The notes under the pieces are model-generated. The model searched no databases. It was not told the origin of the DNA and saw nothing but the letters and a program-made list of their open reading frames with translations. A DNA stretch of 64,000 nucleotides. It comes from Paracamarosporium sp. OC-R06-R3 (taxonomy: Eukaryota; Ascomycota; Dothideomycetes; Pleosporales; Didymosphaeriaceae). Shown piece by piece: positions 10,174 to 19,638 of this stretch; within the stretch, counting starts at the first letter, position 1, and every line of letters starts with the position of its first letter. The stretch spans positions 1 to 64,000 of the forward strand of contig JACVRA010000395.1 of NCBI GenBank assembly GCA_019828545.1, given 5' to 3'. Both the position numbers and the translations under genes were made by a program.

Positions 10174-12042
10174 ATGGATGTCCCAGGTCTAACAATCTAC
10201 AATATGCCCCAGATGCCTCCCAATTGGGATAAAATGGGCGTGTTCTACGTGAGTTTTTGTGCGGTGTGGACCACAATCGTAGTGGCTGGAATGACTTTCT
10301 GTTGGTTGAATAGACGTCTCCCCATCATGAAGGTTCGAGGCCTGCCATTGGCGTTTGGATCCGTCATTTTCCTACACATATACTGGATTCTGGCCCAGAT
10401 AACTTACCCTATTGGTGCAACAATGCCTATTGTGGTTGCATACAACGTACAGTATTTTGTGATGGGCATTTGGTTCCCACTTGGTATCGCGCTGTTCCAT
10501 GCCTCGAGTTTACGCTTTCTCTATGTCGCAAAACGTCAGAGGACATTTGTTCATCCGGATCGAAGAACAAGGGAAGATTGCAATGGATCAAGGTCATCGT
10601 GGCTCTGTCGTTTTCGCAACCTTGAATACATGGCCAAGGTGATGACATTCATCATTGCTGGAATATTCTTTCAGGTGCGGAAGACTATCAGCCTTGGCTG
10701 CCTTGTATTGACAGCAAACAGATTGTGCTCTGCGTCAGCATGTAGGTAGCCTGCAGGAAATACCACCCATCTTTCGGTGTCCACGGCACCGAGATTAAGG
10801 GGTCTACACTGCCAGCGCAGCTGCTTGACCTTGGTCGTGGATGGGAGTGGTGGCCATCAATCGTATGGCAGCTCGTCTGGACATGGATGGTCGCACCTTA
10901 TCTCGTCTGGCGCTCCTGGGGTATCCACGACACAATGGGGTGGCGAACGCAGACCATTGGTACATGTTTGGCTGGGTGCGTGATGATTCATTTCACAAGT
11001 TGAACTGCACTAATAGCTCTACTATAGTCTTCACGCGACACCCATGTTCCTAATCGCCTCATACTCCCCTGCATTTGCAAAGGTGAACCCATACTTCTCG
11101 CCAAGTCAATGGTAAGTCGAGGCAACCATCAATCAGGAATGAAACCAAACAGGATTAGACGCATCATTGACACAAACCAGGATACACTTAACGACGATGT
11201 TTATAGAGATCTTTACCATCTTTGTCCCCTGCTACCAAATCATCAACCTCTGGATCATGAGAACCCAGGTCGAAAAGTCCAAGAGCAAGTGGGATTCTGA
11301 ATCCGAAATGAGCAACATGTGTACACTCGTACCATCCGCCAAATCATCTACCGTCAACCTCATCGTCGAGAAAGATCAAATCTTCTCCATTGTCAACGAA
11401 ACACAGCCCGACCGTCTTCTAACCATAACGGCCCTCAACCGTGTTCTCGCCGAACATCCTGCTCCGCTGCAAGAGTTCTCCGCATACAACGACTTCTCCG
11501 GAGAGAATATCGCCTTCCTGACAAACGTGGCGAAGTTCAAGGACCTCTTCCCTGAAGACAGATTCGGGCTTGGAGGCGCACGACGGATCGAAGTATACAA
11601 TGCTGCACTAAAGATCTACATTGAGTACATCAGTCCGCGAGACGCGGAATTCCCCATCAACGTCTCGTCGCAACAACTTAAAGAACTCGAGGAGATATTC
11701 GAAACCTCCGCACGCATTCTTTGCGGCGAAGCGCGGGCCGATTCTGTTTCGCCGTTCTTCTTCGATGCCCCACCAACGCGGCATACAAACACATCAAATT
11801 CGACCAATTTAACACTCCATGCGAGGTATACGGGTAACATTTCGACGAAGTTCGGTAGATGTGTATTCGATACGGCTCAGGCACATGTGAAGAATCTTGT
11901 CTTGACAAACACGTGGCCCAAGTTTGTCAGATCGATGCAAAGGAGACAGTCGATGGATTCACAGGCTACTAGAGAGTCCGAAGATTCGCAGAGGACGGCT
12001 GTTAGTCAAATTACGGGATTTGTCAGGCTTTTGATGCGGTGA
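10174..12042 (+). CDS. Seven-transmembrane protein with C-terminal RGS domain (GprK-like receptor)
   Basis: Four exons (10174-10674, 10746-10975, 11028-11111, 11181-12042; introns 71, 52 and 69 nt) keep one frame of 558 residues. Seven hydrophobic segments occur in the first ~295 residues, starting MGVFYVSFCAVWTTIVVAGM and ending IFTIFVPCYQIINLWIM. A soluble region of about 350-510 then carries RGS features (LQEFSAYNDFSGENIAFL, YIEYISPRDAEFPINVSS, FDTAQAHVKNLVLTNTWPKFVRS). RGS domains accelerate GTP hydrolysis by G-alpha. Aspergillus GprK shows the same 7TM-RGS order. It is expected to act at the plasma membrane on heterotrimeric G-protein signalling; the ligand is unknown. The tail after the RGS domain is short and Ser/Arg-rich. 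The start at 10174 is the first ATG of the frame. Confidence 0.88.
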
Positions 12043-12508
12043 TGAGATGAGTTTTAGAACGGGGTCTCCAAGGTTTATTCTGGTGATGGACTCGTATACC
12101 TTTTACGTTATAGAGCACGAGCCATCGAGTTTATATGCTCGGATATGGTGATCATAATGCTAATTCATGGTATGATAACATATCTACGGCATTCTCGTCT
12201 TCGCACTTTACTGCGTTCGACCTTTGCCATCACTTGTTGCACTAGATCCAAGGCGTATCCGCTTATTAATATTATCCAAGGGGTGAAGCCCAACTTACAA
12301 TCCCCCTACAGTCTTTACACTAACTAAAACCACCCTTCCTCTCCAATAGGCCCTTTCACACCCTTATATATACCTCTGTGGAAAGCACTGCCCCACCAAC
12401 CGCCATTTCTCTTTCTCCCTCCCGTCAATCATCCTCAGCGAAACGGCCACCTCAAAACCCCTAGCCTCGCAACCAAATTCCCTCACCTCACCATGCGCGG
12501 CTCAAGCC

Positions 12509-13026
12509 CTACACAGCTCTTTCGGTAACCATGAAACCAGACAGCAACCTTGCATCGTCCTGAAACGCATAAATTGTTAACAAAGCCGTTCCGTCATGGC
12601 CACCCAAGGAATGATTATATAGAAGATAAAACACCTCTATTGCGAAGTCCTCACAAACCAAGTCGTTGGCCTTGGCTGTGGTGGCGTTGGGAGTGGTCTG
12701 GTGTATAATGTCGATGAGGCGACGACCTTTGATGCAGAGCTTAGAAGGTGTTGCCGGTGAGAAGGAAATATAGGAGAGGGATTCGGGACAGTTGATATCG
12801 TCGTCATAGGCCCCAGGCAAGCCACTTGATAGTATGTTGATTCCGAGACGCGGTTCGCTCAGGCGCTTGAAATCGACCGCTTAAGAGAAAAAGTGATATT
12901 CTCGCCTTGAAGCTCAGCAGAGCTTTGACTCTCGCCCTGGCGCCGCCACAAATCAGCGCATTCAAGGATCGATAAACACCCCGCTTGGAGAACACCGCGT
13001 GTGAAGCTCGTGTAGACTTTTTCCAT
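12509..13026 (-). CDS. Unrecognised two-exon gene
   Basis: The open frame from the ATG at 13026 (MEKVYTSFTRGVLQAG...) ends in a stop unless a 53-nt intron (12825-12877) is removed. Splicing joins it in frame to a second good stretch (GLPGAYDDDINCPESLSYI...) ending at 12509, for 154 residues in all. The donor GTCGAT is weak, so the exact junction is uncertain. The product is soluble, with no signal peptide, TM or motif I recognise. The 5' end of the gene faces the acyltransferase gene at 14696. It could be an orphan gene or a degraded larger one. Confidence 0.42.
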
Positions 13027-14695
13027 CGGCAACGTGCAATCTAATCCAAATTCAAGCTCTTTGAGATGTAGAGGCTACATAGACGGCGAAGAGAATTAAA
13101 AAAAGTCGCACTCGTCTCCGAAAGTTTATTTTTCAGAGAATCAAAGTACTTTAATTGTTTGTCACTGATAATAGAATACCTTCGTCGTGCAATGACCCAC
13201 TATCAGACCCCTAGTGTTCTCTATGAGAGTAGGGATGCTTCCAATATCGGAGGTTCAGTTTCAAGCACATAATGAAATTTCTAAAAAAGATCAAGCCACC
13301 AAGCTACGAATGCATGCATGCGATCTCGATCCAGTCACTGGATTTAGGCACTCCGTCGTTGGATAGTGTGGGACATCCCTACCCATTGACCTTCGCGTTA
13401 GAACAACATGAAATGTACGCAACGCATCAACGGAAAATAACGATATTCCCTACACTATCCAAAAAGTACTAAACCCTACTAATTCTAGCAGTAATATTTA
13501 GCTTACTACAAGGTGTTTGGTTGGCATAGAGGAACTTGCGTTTTATATCTGACCACTCTGAATCAGAATCAAAAATCACAAATACATAAGCTATGCACTG
13601 ATAGGTGTGTTCGATTAATTGTGGTCATCTTGCGTGCTTCTCAAAGCCACAGGATGATCAGCACAAGCACGCGGTGGTTGTCGAAAAAGCAACGATCTTA
13701 AAGGGCCAAGTGCGTTCGATTGGCCCCTGAAAGTCCTCACAGGGCAGCTGGCGTGAACATTGCCTATCGTCATCACAAGACCCACTGTACCTCCGTTTCA
13801 GCGGAAATTTTGCCAGTCGTAAAGGTGGGTCAGCCAATCAGAGCGGTGGACGGGGGTCGAGTGCGTTGTCTCATTGGCTGACCATCTGAGTGATCGGCAA
13901 AAATCCTCATACCACCGAGGTAGGTCCATGTTCGCCAAGTCGTGTCCGCGCGTTTCAACATAGAGCCGCAATCGTCAATTCGATTGCGCATCAGGGGAAT
14001 GGAGTCGGTAGGAAGCAAGCCCTTGTTTGCATGAAATAGCTGCAACACTCGCACTTCCTGCCTTCTTTTTGCTTCACATTAAATCTAACTTGCGTTGATG
14101 TATCAAGGAAAGTGAGATTTGAGATTCTTGAGGTTCTTCTTTTATTAGAACCGCCACACTCTTTTGCTTTCTCCCTTCGTTGTCGCCACTCCTTGTAAAC
14201 TGCGTTCTCTCTTTTTCCTTCCCCACTTCTCTACTACGGCGCTTAAAACCTGCTATTTTTCGCTGCTGAGAATTGCATCATCTTTAAACTCGTGCTTAGG
14301 CACTGTTCAGTTGTTCACTACATCAACGACCGTGCAAACTCTAGCAGTACACGTTAGCTTGATCCCAGTGCGGAAACCGACACACGCAGCACCAATTCGT
14401 GTCCCCAGATTTCGGATCCTCTATTTTCAAAATCGCTATTGGAGAGGGGCAGCCTTGCTGAGGACGGCAAGTTTGTGACTTCTGTTTACCTTGCATCTGT
14501 CGCGCCCGTCAGCGAGTAGGTTCGATTGAACTGTGTTCAAATTCCAACCTCTTCTCTTTCATATTTATCCTCTTCGTTGGGGACGTTAGCTAAACCAGAC
14601 ATCGGTCTAGTCCGACTGTGGATACACATTCTCTGCTTGGTTACATCATTCAACGGCATAGTGACCCAGTGGGCGCAGGGCTCGCTCTCCACAAA
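13027..14695. other. Intergenic region between divergent genes, with CCAAT elements
   Basis: No gene is supported. Several ATTGG/CCAAT motifs occur (for example 13717-13721, 13834-13838, 13873-13877), two of them forming the inverted repeat listed separately. From about 14160 the sequence is pyrimidine-rich and is probably promoter and 5' leader of the acyltransferase gene. The frame at 14164-14478 looks accidental. Confidence 0.4.
13828..13883. repeat. 11-bp perfect inverted repeat containing two opposed CCAAT boxes
   Basis: GGTCAGCCAAT (13828-13838) and ATTGGCTGACC (13873-13883) are exact reverse complements separated by 34 bp. Each arm holds a CCAAT core, the binding site of the fungal HAP/CBC complex. 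It lies roughly midway between the gene starting at 13026 (minus) and the one at 14696 (plus). Confidence 0.55.
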
Positions 14696-16084
14696 ATGAT
14701 CGTTATTGATCCCAAAGAACGCATCATGCAAGACAGTACCTGGGCAGATGGCCTGCGAGGCATCGCCGCCATCTATGTCGCCGCCTCTCATCTAGTTCTC
14801 TGCTTCGGTAGACATTTTATCCCGCCCTGCTGCGCTGACGACGACACTCAGACGCCATGGCTATTCCAACGACCCATCCTTCGCCTCATCGCCTCCGGAC
14901 ACAGCTGGGTCGCTATCTTTTTCGTCCTGCTAGGCTTCGTCAACGCTTTGAAGCCTATCAGACAAGCACGCAATGGTGACTCGGATTCTGCCTTATCTGG
15001 CCTTTCAACAGCTGCCTTCCGTCGGTCTTTTCGTCTGGTCCTACCAGCCACTGTCGCCACTGTCATTTCCTGGATTCTGTGCCAGCTCGGAGCATACGAG
15101 ATAGCCAGGAACAGTGATGCCTATTGGTTGTATCTCAACACGCCGCCACGGATCGAGTCATGGTGTATGGCTATCGGGGATCTGGTCCGGGCACTAATGG
15201 CTACTTGGAGATTGGGGGACAACAACCCATACGATCAGCCTCAGTGGGCGCTGATCTATCTTCTGCAGGGCAGCATCATGGCGTTCTTTGTCCTGCTGGC
15301 AACAGTCCAATTGACTTCCATCTGGAGGAGTGTGACTATTGCTCTTTGCCTGTTCTGGTCCTGGTCCTGGTCTTACAACCTGAAGGACCCACTTGTTGGC
15401 TACACAGTTCTCGGAGGTATAATGTTGGCCGAATTTAGCGTCTCTCCACGGCTCGTGAACCTGTCAGCCTTACCGCTCGTGTCCACGGTGCTATCACCTA
15501 TTCTCGCTTTGATCGGACTACTGCTAATGTCCTTCCCGTCGAGCAATGCCGATTCGGCCCCTTGGTCGGCCAACGTCAAGGCTTTTTTTACCAACGTCTT
15601 TCCCAAATCGACCCACTTTGCGATGCCTCGTCTTATCGGTAGCACTGGCGCCCTGATACTCTGCTTCGCCATACTCATTAGCCCACACCTACGTCGCGCA
15701 CTTTCCGTCAAACCACTTCGATGGCTCGGCAAGCTCAGTTTCCCTATCTACCTGCTACACGGCACCGTCATGCGTACGGTGCTCGCCTGGTTTGTCTTTG
15801 CTGGCCAACCTCTCAAAGAATTCCCTCTCGAGCCGCCAGAGGAGGACCGCGACACTGTCTATCGGTATGCCATGCCCGGCACGACCCGCATCATGATCGG
15901 TATCGTTCTCATGGCCGCCGTCACCCTGTACGCGAGCCACCTCTGGGCAAACAACTTTGAGCCGGTGTTTGGAAAGATCACCGCCTGGGCGGAAGGCAAA
16001 ATGAAGAGGTCAGATGGTGGACCGATCTTGACGGGTCCACGGAGCCCAATGAGCCCAATTGACAGGCCAGAGAAGCAAGGATGA
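14696..16084 (+). CDS. Acyltransferase-3 family multi-pass membrane protein
   Basis: The product is 462 residues from the ATG at 14696; another ATG at 14726 sits just before the conserved part. The start WADGLRGIAAIYVAASHL fits the acyltransferase-3 (OafA/NodX-like) signature, in which R-G and a nearby His are conserved. SGHSWVAIFFVLLGFVNAL follows, then about ten hydrophobic spans. KPLRWLGKLSFPIYLLHG near residue 350 is the typical late helix. Members transfer acyl groups from acyl-CoA to sugars or other acceptors at membranes; the acceptor here is unknown. The tail is short, hydrophilic and basic. No intron is needed. It stands alone, with no sugar-metabolism neighbours. Confidence 0.85.
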   Translation: MIVIDPKERIMQDSTWADGLRGIAAIYVAASHLVLCFGRHFIPPCCADDDTQTPWLFQRPILRLIASGHSWVAIFFVLLGFVNALKPIRQARNGDSDSALSGLSTAAFRRSFRLVLPATVATVISWILCQLGAYEIARNSDAYWLYLNTPPRIESWCMAIGDLVRALMATWRLGDNNPYDQPQWALIYLLQGSIMAFFVLLATVQLTSIWRSVTIALCLFWSWSWSYNLKDPLVGYTVLGGIMLAEFSVSPRLVNLSALPLVSTVLSPILALIGLLLMSFPSSNADSAPWSANVKAFFTNVFPKSTHFAMPRLIGSTGALILCFAILISPHLRRALSVKPLRWLGKLSFPIYLLHGTVMRTVLAWFVFAGQPLKEFPLEPPEEDRDTVYRYAMPGTTRIMIGIVLMAAVTLYASHLWANNFEPVFGKITAWAEGKMKRSDGGPILTGPRSPMSPIDRPEKQG

Positions 16085-16199
16085 AGGAATGGCTGATCGA
16101 AGGAAACAATAACAGAATCTGAAATTCGCCCGCCAGATCTTACGTAGGCATTAAAATAAGGGATGTTGCTAGATCGAAAGCCGAACTGTAGCGAGTAAG

Positions 16200-16885
16200 T
16201 CAACCAAGACGGACGACGAAGGCCCGCGTGCTCGCGAGACAACATGGATGTAGGATCAACGCTTTTGCCAGCGTGGTTGGCAACTCCTCGAATTTCCTTT
16301 TACCAGCAATGCATAATTCAACGTCCATTCCGCTGAGATTTCCCTGCACATTCCCGCAAAGCTCATACAGTGCATTTTCCCATCTGTGTTCCTCTTCGAT
16401 TGGACAGCAAGATGCAACTCTTTGAGGTTTGGATGGCAAAGGTTTCAACGCTTTCGATAGTGTAAGCAGTGGTTGTTGCACTTTAGGTCTCAGGAAACGA
16501 AAAACAGCACGTCTCGATCGAGGACAATAGGGAAGACAGCGGTAGAAGTATTGCTGCGTTCTCTGTTCGTTCTTTCAGAAAGAGGAATTGCTGTAATTAT
16601 GGTATGAATGCCGCCGGATTTACCGCCGCGTCGAACTATTGTCTTCTCGTTGCAGTGAGATTGGAGCGTGGCGATAACGCGGCCGCTGGAAGTATGCGTG
16701 CATTGTAGTCTGTTTCGGGGAGGCTTGACGCCGTAAGTTTTCAAGTGAGCAATCCCTAATCGAGGAATAATAAAAAGCGAAGTAGGATTATCAGGGTAAA
16801 GTAGCACGTGCTGCTTATAGTCACGGACAAAATCCTTCCACTTGACGCTTAAACCTGCGGTAGTACGGTGGCGCAGTAAAAACAC
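16200..16885 (-). pseudogene. Probable frame-broken coding relic
   Basis: Two protein-like reading stretches follow each other on the minus strand in different frames. The upstream one (about 16885-16490) contains segments such as WKDFVRDYKQHVLLYPDNP. The downstream one (about 16510-16200) contains WENALYELCGNVQGNLSGMD and KFEELPTTLAKALILHP. They meet near 16495 with a one-base phase change and no room for an intron. Neither has a good ATG. I do not recognise the family. It may be a decayed gene or a pair of chance frames. Confidence 0.3.
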
Positions 16886-17540
16886 GCGAGGTTAACATAT
16901 GGAACTTATAGCTCCAAATATTGCCTAGTGGTGCCATCACACGAACAACGGATAGTATCAAGTTGCCATAGTAGTAGCAAATGTAACCAATTCTATAACA
17001 GTTCTTCCTACATCTGAAAACCGATGAAGGCTGCTACCCTAAGGACTCTAACGTCGATATTAGGCCCACTACTCTAGCTTTTTGAACAAGTTTAGTCGCA
17101 TTCTAGCTGTATGACGATAATATATCTCAAACCTTGGGTTAGCCTAAATTGTTAGAGTTCTACAAGCACATTCATCTTCAATACGCGGCGGTCTTTCTAC
17201 CTTTCAAAGATCTATTCGCTATAAAAATCGTGTAGCTTCACATGGTTTTCGTTCAAGCTCTCGTTCTTTTTAATTCCCTTCGTTTTTTGTGGTCCTCAAG
17301 TATCCGCGCCGCGGGTCGTTCTCGTTCGTTGAACCTAGAAAATTAGAAAATAACCACTTCTATGACTCATCGTATACTCACCGATGCTCTGCTCGTTTAC
17401 AGTTTCATTTTGTCTTTCCAAAACTTTACAGGCATTGCCTATCCCCTCTACTAAGCCTGTCTCTTCCGATACTCACATCAAGGAACCGACAAGGAAGGCT
17501 CCGCCAAGAGACCTTTCAATCAGCTTACCAAGGCTCCTAC
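16886..17540. other. Intergenic, AT-rich
   Basis: No supported gene. It becomes pyrimidine-rich around 17180-17300, which could be an old promoter for the pseudogene that follows. In-frame open sequence extends upstream of that pseudogene to about 17290, but its composition there looks less protein-like. Confidence 0.35.
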
Positions 17541-18347
17541 TCAGCCCATGCGTCCAAATTTGCAAGTGGAACTAGTAAGAAAAAGTCCACTACAGCGCCG
17601 GTTTCTTTCATAAAGCCAGTGCCTTTTAAATCGACCACCCAATTCAAGAAGGATATCAATGCTTTCAATCTTCCGGTGGCTGACTGGGTGGTCTATAATA
17701 ACTTCCGCGAAACTAGTGCGTGCCAAGCTTACACCTGGTACATCACAGGGCAAACCCAGTCCCTAGATGTATTCAGAATAGCTTTCTTTTATACTAAAAG
17801 TCTGGACAATGTAGTAAGTCCAACAGAGTCGCTTTCAGATAGATTTCACATTGAATAGGCGTTTACAGTGACATTGACGCCATCCAATAGCAACATGAGT
17901 TTAGAAACCAAGGCCTAGGAAGGAATAGGACAGCTATTGTTTAAAAGCTAAGGCCAGCTTATAGTGATTTTTCTTCAGCTCTTTAACAGCGACGGCAAAA
18001 ATGACCCGTTTCATCTAGGCATAGATGCGTCATATTCTAAGAAACCAGTAAAAACTAGGAGTAAATATATGTCTTATCAGACAAGGCCTACATAACGCGT
18101 AGTTAAGGGAAGCTTATTGCTGCATGGAAAAACATAGCTAGTCAATGACGATAAGCCCTTTTTCATCCAGTTTTCCATGTACCCAGTCATCCTAAAGCTA
18201 CACATTCAGCTTCGTCATCCGACCAAAGGTAGCTTTGTGTAACCCACCGCCAGGCCATTGACTTTATGGAACTATAACAAGGTGATGAATCGTATTCGTC
18301 ATACTTTTCCTAGAGTATTATTTGTAGAGTACATCAAGTGTATCTGA
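17541..18347 (+). pseudogene. Gene inactivated by TAA/TAG stops, probably RIP
   Basis: A single frame stays protein-like for about 800 nt. It is cut by seven stops at 17856, 17916, 17943, 17985, 18093, 18135 and 18240, then ends at the TGA at 18345. All seven internal stops are TAA or TAG, none TGA. That is what CpA-to-TpA change in CAA and CAG codons would give. Readable segments include FNLPVADWVVYNNFRETSA, DPFHLGIDASYSKKPVK and FFIQFSMYPVILKLHIQLRH. No frameshift is needed. I do not recognise the protein family. The upstream limit is uncertain, because the open frame extends to about 17290. Confidence 0.6.
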
Positions 18348-19638
18348 GCAGACTCCAAGCCAGTATTATGTATATAACCTTACGGGCGATCGGAATCACT
18401 AACAGTACAATTACACAAGGTTTCTTACGCTTAGAAACATACCCGAATCCAAGCGGTAGGCTAGTATCGAGAATCAAAAACCAAGAAACAGTCAATGAAA
18501 CATATACAGTGCGGCAGTAGATTTGACCAGATAAAATAAGTAAAGCACTATCACAATAAACTTATAGGTTTCTTGAGCCTCCACTAACAGATTCGAAGCG
18601 ATGTCGTTTACTTGATTGAAGCCTATTACCAAAAAAAAAAAAATCCAAATAACAAAAGAACGAACTGAGAAACAACAGGCTTTACAATACGTTAATCAGA
18701 GTTGTATATAACGTCGAGATCGATATAGTTACTACTACCAGGAGCACGGCACGCGATTATACTTACGTCTCTACAGGTTCAGCACATCATCTTAGAGCTA
18801 CTCGTAACTTAACATTCTAACCAGCGCGGCACATTTGCGATCCGTTCAGATCAATCCGTCGTGCTCTTACAACTTCTAAACAAAGTGGCGAAATTGCCAT
18901 CTTGTATACTTCCCGCCGACTCGGTGGCTTTCGGCCTATAGGTTCATCCTTTCTTTATCATACAATTTTGATATTATCTTTCTTCAGTTACTGTTAGCAC
19001 GGATCAATCTAATTTTCATTTGTGTCCGTTGATTCGCTCTTATTCTCAATGTTTTGTCGTTGTTCTGTTGATAGGTACAGTTGGCGGGTTTTCTTCACAT
19101 CTACCGAATGCACTTGTAGTACACATTTTATATCATACTGATGATATTGCAATATAGCTAAGAATGCTTTGAATGTAGACATACGAGCACATAAAGCTAG
19201 AATAGGGTTACTATATTTGTGCCTCACTTTTGTATCGCGGGTGATTGAAACAGCCCAGGTGGTGTCCTCGAGTTGCACAGCATCACATGCACCCTGCTGC
19301 CCGTTCCAAATAGTAATGTTCAGACGCCTTCCTTCCACTCTCCGACCATCGCCTAAGTCGTACTAGTATCGCATTTCTACAACGTTATTGAGAAGAATAT
19401 GACCCAGAGGTATCATTTTCACATGCGCAAGCCCGTCCACTAACCCGAAGTCAGGACGAGTCATATCTACCTATAAATAAGAAAAGCCGATGCCCAAGCT
19501 CAATAGGGTATATGCAGTAGTAGGTGAATTGTCGCCAGTTTTAACGCCGTTAAAAACGAGAATGAGGATAAGGCCGGCCTAAAGCTCGAATGAATACACC
19601 AACGCCGGGCAGAAAACACTTGCCAAGAGCAGTCATAG
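18348..19638. other. AT-rich intergenic region at the accessory/core border
   Basis: Contains a 13-base A run near 18632-18644 and AT-rich sequence. A weak minus-strand frame (19338-19009; NITIWNGQQGACDAVQLED...) lacks an ATG and may be another relic. Sequence texture becomes normal at about 19500, where the next gene's 3' end begins. Confidence 0.35.
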
